DNA from: Drosophila pseudoobscura
Lineage: Eukaryota > Arthropoda > Insecta > Diptera > Drosophilidae
NCBI RefSeq assembly: GCF_009870125.1
Contig: NC_046683.1
Location: 56,249,869-56,313,868 of the forward strand
Length of the DNA stretch: 64,000 nt
Direction of reading: 5' to 3'
Under the pieces are notes generated by a model. It searched no databases. It was not told where the DNA came from and saw nothing but the letters and a program-made list of their open reading frames with translations. A program made the position numbers and the translations under genes. Shown piece by piece: positions 54,801 through 64,000 of the stretch (position 1 is its first letter; the number at the start of each line of letters is the position of its first letter).

Positions 54801-57800
54801 CACACTTGAACAATTACAGCCTCATTAATGCTCTTTCCGCTGCGGCATGTGGCATGTGGAATGTCGGAAAATATACAAACGAAAGGCGGCTCCCCTCTTG
54901 AATGTCCGGCGCTCATTCAATTATGCAATTATTATTTGGCTTTTATTTAATGCAATTAAAAAATTAAGGAGAGTGCAGAGGGGCCTGTGCGGGGCAGGGA
55001 GGGGGGGGGGAACAATGCAATCAGTCGAGGGCTGCAAACGTTTGAGGTCAATGGAGGAGGAGGGCCCTCGTGGAGGCGCCACAATGTTGCCTAACGCAGC
55101 AGAAATGCCTCCACACACACACACACACAGACAGGCACACACAGGCACACACACACACACACAGACACGGATGCATTCCCATTTCCATTCCCCTTTCCAC
55201 ATACGTAATTTAGCTATTAAATCGTATTTTTATTTAGGGGCAGGGGCAGGGGCAGGGCCAGTGGCAGGATCCGAGAGTCCCAGAGATTCGGATATGGGGT
55301 CACCGCAATTGGAGGGCCAGCCCTGGAGCCCTGGGCCTGGACAGGACCTTTCACACGTGCCGAGGAAACGAGTTTTCGGGGGAACACATTTCTGCCAACG
55401 CAACGGAAACGGAAAATGTTCTATTGGTTAGCCCCAGTCCCCGTGCCCCATGCCCCGTGCCCCGTGCCCCGTGTCCCGCCCCTTGGAGTAGGCAATGCAA
55501 ATGTCAGCCCCACTCCCAGTCCATCCGTGCGGCCAGCAACAACAGCTTGACACAGTGGAGCGTAAAATTAATCGTGGCAGCAGCCCCACCACCGCCACCA
55601 CCGCCGAACCCACTGCTGGGGCCTGGGTGGAGCTTTTCGGCTACTCGTTTCGTTTTTTACGATCCGGCGGACAGCCTCCCTGCCGGGCTCGGCTTCTGTC
55701 CGGACTTATTGGTTCTGCTGCACTTTTATCTGTGGCATGCGGCGTGTGGCGCCTTTTTCGAATACGTTTTTTCGGTGCACGGTGCACGGACCCGGTCCTT
55801 GGGGTGGCATCAAAATTTAAATTATTAACTTGGGATCGCATAAATCTTGCGCCAGGCCCAAACGGAAATGCCTCCTTCGGGGGCGTGCCCATAAAACGTG
55901 TTGGCAATTAACGGCTTATTAATGAAGCGGCCAAGGTAATAACGGCGGAACCGGGACCGAGACCGGGACCGGGGGCCACTTTCTTGAAATCCCAGCATTT
56001 GTGATTGCATTTTCGTTTACATTTGCTTAAAGATTTCCTGCCAGATCTCAATCTCGAGTCTTGAGTGGGAAGACATGTGTCGGCAGACCGATGAAACCAC
56101 AGCAAAATTCGAGATGTTAATTGTCTGGGCCGGCTGCTTGGCCAGGCCATCAATCCCTTCGGTCCAATCATCGTTGCGCCTGTGTGCCAGCAATCCAATT
56201 AGTTCACCTGAACATTTTCCAGTCGGTAATTACCAATATGACGACGGGGGGTGGGGAGGGGAGCCCCCGATGGGCCGGCAGTGGCGCATTTTAATCTCTG
56301 AAGAAAGTGGGTGGCAACCGCAGAGCCGGACAGGAGCAGCAGCAGCAGCAGCAGCAGACACTGGACAATTAATATTCAAATTTATTAGCCACCTCTGAAC
56401 CGAGTGTGTGCATTATCAGCAGGCACTTCAAACAGACTGATGCGCAGGGGGGAGGCAGGAGGCAGCAGGCAGGACCACCGATGACTGGTCTTTTCTCGTA
56501 TCTGGTCAAGCACGCACTCGACTGGGGGGAGGAGCAGGAGCAGGAGCAGGAGCACTCACTGGAGCAAATCGCTGAAAGTATAGGCGACAATTGCACGATG
56601 GGGACCTCTGGGAGATATTTCAACGGCTGAACCATGCCCTGGCAGGGCCGCCTGGTGTGGCCTGGTGTGGCCCGGTCTCGTGTCACACTGCGCTTAATTA
56701 TTTGCATATGATTAGACTTAATGGTCGAGTGGACTCGGTAGCTGCCTCCCCGCCCCACTGCTTCCCGCCCCCCAGCCTAATCACACGAGTCAGCTACGTT
56801 GTGTAATTGTTAATGATGATTAGATTCAATTTGGGGCATCATTAGTTAGCTGACGAGGCGGCCACAGTCCTCCCCCCCTGACCCCCCTGAGCCCCCCGAG
56901 CAACCGACCACTGGCCCTGCCATTGTCTGGTGCTCTTTAAATTTATGCCAACGCCGCAACTGATGAGGCAGGAGGTGGAGCGACAGGCAGGCAGGCAGGT
57001 CCGAGACCCAAGTGACTTACGTGGACGTTGCAACGTGACCTGAGGCCGTTGTCGAGTTTGAGGTTAATTTTGCAAAATTGTCGAGTCAACGGGTTAAAAC
57101 CTCCATTCACCTCCCATTTCGCTGCTGTCAAGGGTTCTCTCTCCCGTCTCCCGATCCCCCTTCGGTTGAATAGTTCAAAGTGGTATGCAAATGTGAGGCA
57201 TTGTGTGGTTTTACTTTTGCCGGAAGGCGTCCTCAGCTCCCAGTCCAGCCCCTCGCCGGTCATCTTGCGGACTGGACTCGTCCGTCCATTGTGCGATTTT
57301 AATCACTCTGAAAGCATCGACGCAAAAGTCAACTAATCGCCGTTAGTGGCCTTCCCTCCGTGCTAATTGCTGTGAGCCGTAATTGGACTCGATTCCAGGC
57401 TCTTGAGACCCGTCCGACGACGACCCATCTGCCGACGAGAGCAATCGAGCGGAGCACAATATGATTGATTGATTGATTGGTCAGCGTAATCATGAATTAT
57501 TTTACATTGATTCCGGCTTGGACTTAAGAAAACAAAAGACACTCACTCTCTGTACCCCTCTGCAAGCCCCTCTCAGTACAAGGATCCGATGGGTATACAA
57601 TATTTATCTCCAAGATAGTCCAGCCAAAGCACTCGTAACTTGCATTCTGAAGGAGGCCTTCTTCAGCAAATGAATAAAACACGGACATATAGTCTACCTT
57701 TTTGGCCGATTTCCTGCCTATGTGGTGGGCCTGGCTTAAGACTTGCATTAATGAAACGCACTTCTCGGGGAAATTACAACGATTTTTTTAATATATTTCT

Positions 57801-60800
57801 AATTATGGCCGAAACTTTGCAGGGCCCGCGGCCTGGCCACTGCCGTTGGCAATTTGCCACAATTTTGGTTTCGGTTTCAGTTTATTAACGCAAATTTATT
57901 GCAATTAGTGGGGGGGGCGGAAAAAAATACAGAATAAATCGCCCGGCGAGGGCGAAAAGTTTTTAATTTAGAGGCGCGGCTTATTATCCGTGGGGGGGGA
58001 GAGCCCCCGCCCCCCACCGAATAGGTGAGGAAATGATTAAAAAAGTTGCCAAGGAATTAAAGATTAGTAATGCAAAATTATGCGCAATTTTCATTTCATT
58101 TCTCTATCTTCCCCGCGAAGAGCCGGCGAAGAGCAAACTTTGGTTTACACATGGCCGAAACGGAATCCGTCCTGCTCTCCAAAGTCCTCGGAAGGAGGAG
58201 GGGGCAGGGGCGGAGGAGCAGCAGGAAAGACTCCTGCGAACACACGGACCATTCGGGCATGAAATTAACAACGCTCTTGAAAATATTGCTAAATGCAAAA
58301 ATATTGCTAGCCGGCGAAGACGTTCTCAGATGCAGCTACCAGATACCGGCAGCAGGGGCAGGGGCCCAGACGACAGGGTCTTTGGGCATTTAAATAAACT
58401 CCGACTAAGGCGCCGCAGCTCCTCAGATTTATGGTTATTGTGTGTCGAAAGTAAAGCTGCCATCGATGGATGGCCGTTCGTTAAAGGGTTCCACACAGCG
58501 AGAGATTCGCAGGGCCATTACGGCTGGGCCCAATACCAATTAAAATTTGGAGCTAACTCTCTTCTCGGGAGCCCTGCCCCGGCCCCTGCCCCGGCCCCGG
58601 CCCCCGCAGATGCAATCAAATTCGTGTAATTGTAAAATCAAATCATATTCCCTGTATGCCATAGAAAATATTTATGCTCCCACTCCATGGGCCACGGGCC
58701 GGTCCCTGCTCCTTGCTCCCTGCTCCCCTGCTCCTTGCTCCCTGCCTCTTGAGGCAATTGTGTGTGGCTGACTGGCAGAAAAATGAACTGCTTGTTAGGA
58801 CGCAGCCATCCAAGTCGGAGCCCTGCCTTGGGGTGCAGTTTGGATGATTTTATTTTTATTTTTGCCCGAGTGCCCGTCCGCCCTTTCATGGCAAATGGAA
58901 AATTGTTGTATTTTGTATTGTTATAGTTGTTGTTGTTGCTCTGTGTGGAGCTCAAGTTGCTGCACTTGAGGGTTCACTTCATGGCAACATATGCGAAAAA
59001 ATTGACCACCATCAGTGGACCAGACCGAACCGAAGCGGACTGCCACTTACAGGAAGGTGTAGGTGGCACAGAGGCTGCCGAGAGGCGGTACATGGTAGGT
59101 GGTCCATAAGTCTATAATAATCTGAGTGATTGGATTGAGGCAAAGATGTAATCGCCGAGACGTCGAATCGCCGTCACTGAAATGAGTTTCATTTCGAAAA
59201 TGCCCGCCTTTAAAGGCATTTGAAACAAAGAGGAGCCATGCCCGGCCGATGTGCCACTTAAAGCCTTTGGTTGGTAAGCCTTTAAAGGAGTTGCACTGTC
59301 CCCTGGGAGCTTTTTGGGAACTTGAGCAGCTGTCAAAAAACTTGTCTCGCTCCAAATCGAATTAAGTTCAATTACATTTCTGTGGATTGCAGGGCGAGAG
59401 TGTGGAGGCCGACGTCGACGTCGACGCTAACCCATCCATCCATCCATCCATCCATCCATCCATCCATCCATCCAACCATCCACTGATGAACTGTCTTTTT
59501 TGTTGTTTTTGTTTTGGCGCTTCCTTTGGCTCCCGCTGGAAATGGAAATCGACAACAGAAACATGTTGCAGACAGCACACATGCAGCGCATAGGTGGGGC
59601 ACCAGGCAGGGGAGGCAGTGCGGCAGGGGAGGAGTGTGCGAAAAAGTGTGAAAACATTTTTGATTCATTAAAAATTTAAAAAGTTCAAAGTGTTTTGGCA
59701 GACGCCTCTTCGGTGTCTCTCTCTGTCTCTCTCTCTGTCTCTCTCTCTGTCGGTGTGTCTATGGAAATGGAGCTGCCAACTGGTTTTGTTTTCGAGTGGT
59801 GCTGCCGGTGCCAGTGTGGCAGCTGTCGTTGCACGCTCTTAGCCGCACTCTGGAGCATGTATTTAAGGCTTTATTGAATCCTTGGAGCCGCTGGCAGAGC
59901 CATTCGCCTCAGTTCACCGTAAAACTTGCAAATCACCAACGAACAAGGACTCCAAGGAGGGATACTTGTCGCCCAACTGTGACCGGAGCGGAGCAGAGCG
60001 GACCGGAAATTGTTCTGCGACCATGAAATGTGCTCGGAAAGGATTTTCGAGTGCCCCGAAAATATTAAAACGTTGCCTTTTCATTCTGTTTCGGCTTTCG
60101 GCTTTCGGAGAGGGCCCTCCACAAGTTCTATCTATGCAAAGGGCGATGGCGAAGACAGCTTGCCACGAAGTGGTGGGCGGGGGCGGTGGCGGGTGACAGG
60201 GGCAGACGAATGACAAGGACAAGGAGATTGTCCTCTGGCTTTGATCTGGCTGCCTCAGATTTTCGGCTTGTCCTCAAACGAAATGCAGTCGAGCGTCAAT
60301 AAGCGCACCTGCGTACATCAAGACGAATCCGGGGCCCACTGTGGCACGGTGCCCCCGGAGACGCCGCCAGCCGTCCGGCCGGCACGGGGCGCTGCTCTTT
60401 TGCGGTGGCTGCCCCACTGTGCCCCGTCCTCGTGCTCGATGGGCGTGTAAGCAACGAGTGAGCGAATGAATGACTGAATGAACGACTGAATGGATGTGGG
60501 TAGGGCGTTGTCACACTCCTGGAGCTGTCCCTTTTTTTTTTTCCCCCATTTTTGCCACTCTTCAGGGGCAGGACGTCGCACAGGGGGCAGTGAAGCATGT
60601 GGCAAAACGATAAACACATTGCGGGCCCTGCATTGTAATCACTTTGACATTTATGCATATCAAGCAAAAACCCTCCAAAAGAGACTCTGTCATCCTCGCA
60701 GCGTCTTCGTCATGCCCCATGCCCCATGCCGCATGCCCCAAGCCCCTGTCTTCCCATCTCCATTCAAATGTGGCACTTTTAATGATGTCCAAATAAATAT

Positions 60801-62456
60801 ATTGGTTCGGATCGGATCAGCCTGTGTATATTTTAATGCTGGTCTGGATTTTCATTTCATTTTAAATGCAAATGCAAATGAAATAAATGCGAATCCACAA
60901 GTAACCATCCAACCATCCAACCATCCCCCGGATGGAGGGAGGAGGCCTTACCTTGTATCTGTTTATCGCTCTGTTTCATGGATTTCCCTCTCGATACCCA
61001 CCAATCGTAGTGGGGCAATGGGTATATTTGGCTGTGGAGAGGAGAGCATTTCCCTTTGGAAAATGTACATCCTTCGGTATCTCATAGTCGCATCATCAAC
61101 GACTGGTTTCCCTTCAATTTTCCAGCAAAGTTTGCAAAATGAAAACTTCAAAGCGTGTTCACGAGGATTTATTAAATTTGAAGAAAAAGAAACGGAACGA
61201 AAGGAAAGGAAACGAGTGAAACGAATGGAAAGGAAACGATTTCGGTTGTGCATTTTGTTTAGTCAGTGAAAGTTTTTAATAGGCGTCAAATGATACAGAA
61301 ATGGATAATCCACAGAAGCAGACGCGGCTAACCCGAACCCCCTCCCCGCCAGCGCCCGCACAACTATCAGCGCTTGGGGCATGCCCCTCCCCCCGAAGCA
61401 ACGCCTGCCGCCTGGCTGAGCGGGGGAAATGTCTAACATAATAAAGGGGCGCGGAAAACAATGTAATGAAATAATTTCCATTGTTAAAATGATAACAATA
61501 TATCAGGCAGACACTGCCAACCAGCTCCAACGCCAGCTCCAGCTCCAACGCCTGCTCCTGCTCCAGCTCCAAGGCTCCACAAGAATAGCAATGACATTAA
61601 CGATGTGCTCCCAGTAGGAGGAGGACACTCGGAAGGACGGGGGAACAACAGCGTTTGTCGCGGCTGGCTTGACAGTTTCCAGAACCGAATTCTGCGGCCT
61701 TCATTGGGGGGCACGGGTGGGTGGCGCAGGGCTGAGGCGTGGCGTGGCGAGGCGAGGCGAAACGAAAGGCTTGCTTGTCTGCGAGTGTCTGGGGCACATG
61801 TTGCCGGCGAAAAAACCAATTTGTTATGCGCTGTAGTACAATTTAACGGCCCTTTGATTCCCCAAATTGCGTGGATGCATTTGAAACGTAGAAAGCACAA
61901 TGGAGATGCAGCCCGGAAGCCCGCCCCCCAGTCTCCAGTATCCAGTCTCCAATCCACAATCCTTTCCCCGGGACTAATTGCCAGCGCACTCGCCATGCCG
62001 AACACGTGGAGCTTCTTTTGGGCGGGGGCTGGGGGGGGTTTTATTGCAAAACTTTGCTCATAAAGCACTAGGGAGGCAGCCAGCCGCGAGCAGTACCATT
62101 TGTATTGCTGTCCGAGCCCATTTGGCCATGTTAATTCATTAATACTCCTCGTACAGCCTTGACCCAAGCGTCCGTCTTAGGCCCGCGCCCCACCACACGC
62201 CCACCCGCAAACGGTAATTGCCATTTTAATGCCGCTTTACAGTTTCGGCAAAGTAGCGAAAGAAAAGTTCAAATCATGGCATTACGTACTCGCCCGCCTG
62301 GGATACAGAAAACTAATTCCCTGGCGCATTAGGCTCCCGTGCGGCCCGGCACGGCACGGCACGGCACGGCGCTCGAGTCTCCACCAACGATAGTCCGGCA
62401 CAGTGGGCCGATAGCCAGAGAGACGCTTTCTTCGCATTCACATGTCTTTATTGTGT
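51874..62456. other. non-coding region
   Basis: No supported gene. It contains GATCTGG repeats (52660-52682), a CCCGGACTCAGA-type repeat (about 53656-53708), CA runs (55112-55160), a CAG/AGC run (56334-56357), GATTGATT repeats (57462-57479), a CCATCC run (59428-59474) and CTGTCTCT repeats (59717-59750). A donor-like site near 60950 (minus) might end an untranslated exon, but this is weak. The longest ORFs (58033-58629, 61484-62167) have no family resemblance. Confidence 0.45.
59428..59474 (+). repeat. (ATCC)n microsatellite
   Basis: About 11 CATC/ATCC tetramers in tandem. Confidence 0.88.
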
Positions 62457-62462
62457 GTGTGT
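62457..62462 (-). terminator. poly(A) signal of the Skp1-like gene
   Basis: AATAAA on the minus strand, about 58 bases after the stop codon. Confidence 0.65.
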
Positions 62463-62519
62463 GTTTGTGCGGATGGATTAAACTATTCTAGAAGATTCCA
62501 CCGGCCCTGATGCGGCGCA

Positions 62520-62975
62520 CTACTTCATGGGCCCCTTCGGTATCTCGGAGCGAGGGATGTTGAAGATCTGACGTATCTGCTGGGGAGTCTTGCCCTTCAT
62601 CATGTTGGCCAGGTGCTTGGCAATCAGTTGCAACAAACCCTTTATATCCATGTAATCGGCGGCCATCATTAGCTCGATGACAATGCGCTGCTCCATCTTC
62701 AGGAACTCGATGTCCCAGGGAATGATGTCATCGGTGGACCGCCCATAGGCAGCCTCATCTTCAGGCGGCTCGGGGTCGTCCTTGTGGTACTCGGCCCAGA
62801 TCAGGACCAAGCGCAAAATTTCCGAATTCACTTTCGGCAGAACAAGAGGTTCCTTCTTCTTATCCTCCTTGTCGCCATCCTCGAGCAAGCCTTTCATGAT
62901 TCCCGAGCACTTCAGGAACCTGACGTCGACGTCGAAGTCTTCCCCGTTCGAAGACTGCAGTTTAATGGTCGGCAT
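62520..62975 (-). CDS. Skp1-family protein, SCF ubiquitin-ligase adaptor paralogue, 151 aa
   Basis: Skp1 links the cullin Cul1 to F-box proteins in SCF ubiquitin ligases. The N-terminus MPTIKLQSSNGEDFDVD matches the family's BTB/POZ-like start. DDIIPWDIEFLKMEQ, AADYMDIKGLLQLIAKHLAN and MMKGKTPQQIRQIFNI match the Skp1 dimerisation/F-box-binding region. The usual acidic end of about 20 residues, closing on a WC-containing motif that contacts F-box proteins, is absent; the protein ends instead with PRSEIPKGPMK. It is thus shorter than the roughly 162-residue canonical form. A KEDKKKEP insertion replaces the normal acidic loop. A 62-base leader intron (62994-63055; GTAAGG...CTACAG) is inferred, which rules out the upstream ATG at 63017. 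It is probably one of the rapidly evolving fly Skp paralogues, often testis-biased. Confidence 0.85.
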   Translation of the reverse strand: MPTIKLQSSNGEDFDVDVRFLKCSGIMKGLLEDGDKEDKKKEPLVLPKVNSEILRLVLIWAEYHKDDPEPPEDEAAYGRSTDDIIPWDIEFLKMEQRIVIELMMAADYMDIKGLLQLIAKHLANMMKGKTPQQIRQIFNIPRSEIPKGPMK

Positions 62976-62993
62976 TTTGGTAGCTTCGTTGTT

Positions 62994-63055
62994 CTGTAGA
63001 TCGGGTGGGAAGTGCACTTATTTTATAAAACACAAAATCAAACACTAAACCTTAC
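62994..63055 (-). other. 5' UTR intron of the Skp1-like gene
   Basis: Donor TTCG|GTAAGG and acceptor GATCTACAG| flank 62 bases on the minus strand, and the acceptor lies 18 bases before the ATG. Confidence 0.6.
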
Positions 63056-63149
63056 CGAAATCACAATTTATCAAATTTGAAAACCCTTTTTGCTTTTTCG
63101 TGTTTTTTTTTTTTTTCAGTGACAGGCTGTGAACTAGTGATGGGCAGCT

Positions 63150-63245
63150 TGGGTTAAATGTCGATACTGTATCGATGCTCGATGCTAGACTACTCGATAT
63201 TTGTTCAATGTATCGATTTTTCTTGCGATGTATTGAAAAGTATCG
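63150..63245. promoter_or_regulatory. TATCGAT-rich promoter region of the Skp1-like gene
   Basis: ATCGAT occurs at 63171-63176 and TATCGAT at 63211-63217, with further TCGATA, CTCGAT and TATCG partial copies within about 90 bases upstream of the leader. DREF or BEAF-type binding is the likely meaning. Confidence 0.45.
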
Positions 63246-63344
63246 TGTATAATTTGTTATTTTGATTTACATAAAGGGGATTCTTTTATTGAGTGATGAT
63301 GCGGTTTCAGAACCGGAATATCGCGGGGAAATAATTTCCCCAGC

Positions 63345-63962
63345 CAGGCTCCGTTTTTCACATTCACAAAAGTTTTCCGATTTACTTTTGAAATCACATA
63401 AATTGGGGCTCTCTTTTTCCCATTCCGCAAGATTTCTTCGTTTTCAAAACGAAAACATTTTCGTTGACGAAATGAAAAGTAAACGGCTTTTTATACAACA
63501 AAACGAACCTTAATTGCAAAAGGAAAAAAATAGATGACTTATTGATGCATTAACATAAACTTGATACCTATATCAGGGTAATTTAACTTGTGCTTTCTTT
63601 ATAAATAATTTTATTTTAACCCAACCTAAAATTTGACTCGGAAAAAATTGGCCACAGCAACAACAAATTTCGTTTTGGTGTAAGCAGCTGACGCATTCCG
63701 ATTTGGTTATCGGAACGTTGGCAATTAATAAATTTTTGCGTATAACAGCACAAATGTGCATGTAACAGCTCAGACTGTGCTTGTAACATGCGCTCAACAG
63801 AAAATCTGGGTGAGCACAGCTGTTTCCCGCCCAATTTAATTCGGACTTCAAAATGTAACATATCGATAAAAAAAATATGTGAAAAATGGAACACCTTAAA
63901 ACGAAAACGAAACGTTTTGGCTGAAAACGTAATCCGCAAAAGTAAATGAAAAACGGAGCCTG
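63345..63962. mobile_element. candidate inverted-repeat element (MITE-like), about 618 bp
   Basis: CAGGCTCCGTTTTTCA at 63345-63360 recurs as its exact reverse complement at 63947-63962. The interior is A/T-rich with palindromic stretches (GTTTTCAAAACGAAAAC near 63430; AAAACGAAAACGAAACG near 63897). No transposase ORF and no clear target-site duplication are visible. A non-autonomous DNA transposon is the simplest reading. Confidence 0.4.
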
Positions 63963-64000
63963 CCTGATTGTATTTTCAATTATTTAATAATTAATATATT

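Noticed and set aside
58033-58629. 198-codon plus-strand ORF
   Set aside because: It has low-complexity ends, no recognisable domain, no promoter or poly(A) signal in place, and composition like the surrounding non-coding DNA.
60963-61253. 96-codon minus-strand ORF ending near a donor-like site at about 60950
   Set aside because: A splice donor (ACAAG|GTAAGG) is present, but the peptide comes from AACGA-type repeats and shows no homology. At most it could be an untranslated exon.
61484-62167. 227-codon minus-strand ORF
   Set aside because: It is open because of GAGCTG repeats and GC-rich sequence, with no signal peptide, motif or gene signals.

Overview
The window looks like nuclear DNA from a fly of the genus Drosophila, most likely the obscura group. 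The support is short 60-100 bp introns with GTRAGT donors, TATA and TCA-initiator promoters, a recognisable Drosophila ArfGAP3 gene, takeout and DUF1091 family genes, a LOA/I-type non-LTR retrotransposon remnant, and a very high load of poly-C/G runs and short tandem repeats. The obscura-group guess, and a chromosome-arm guess of Muller element D (from memory that ArfGAP3/CG6838 lies on 3L in D. melanogaster), are inferences. There is no prokaryotic content, so no operons or CRISPR.

Layout. 0.2-5.5 kb is a gene-dense block. It holds a small convergent ORF, a fast-evolving RS-rich protein (minus), and ArfGAP3 (plus, six exons). The last two diverge from a compact promoter with a DRE site and two CGGTATATTT motifs. 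6.2-7.5 kb holds a three-exon secreted Ala/Val/Pro-rich protein, probably cuticular or extracellular. 12.7-14.4 kb holds the two 5' exons of a plus-strand gene whose first coding exon ends after seven codons; its remaining exons were not found. 18.9-19.2 kb holds a putative 81-residue membrane microprotein.

20.3-27.8 kb is the most striking region. Six intronless, TATA-driven genes each encode a signal peptide, a Ser/Thr/Ala mucin-like middle and an almost lysine-free Arg-rich tail. Two genes on the left (minus) are an inverted copy of two on the right (plus). The right arm has gained a third, hybrid gene in a 1.27-kb tandem array. The spacer holds a divergent sixth member and the retroelement remnant. 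The proteins resemble salivary glue / new-glue secretions in design, but their Arg tails are unusual.

28-62 kb is mostly non-coding and rich in simple repeats. It is interrupted by a divergent pair of DUF1091 genes (31.7-33.5 kb) and a five-exon takeout/JHBP-family gene (40.5-41.7 kb), all probably secreted. At 50.0-51.9 kb there are 13 GATAAG/CTTATC motifs within 1.9 kb around a well-spaced TATA+Inr pair, a strong candidate GATA-factor enhancer or promoter. The right end carries a Skp1 paralogue with a truncated C-terminus and an inverted-repeat element.
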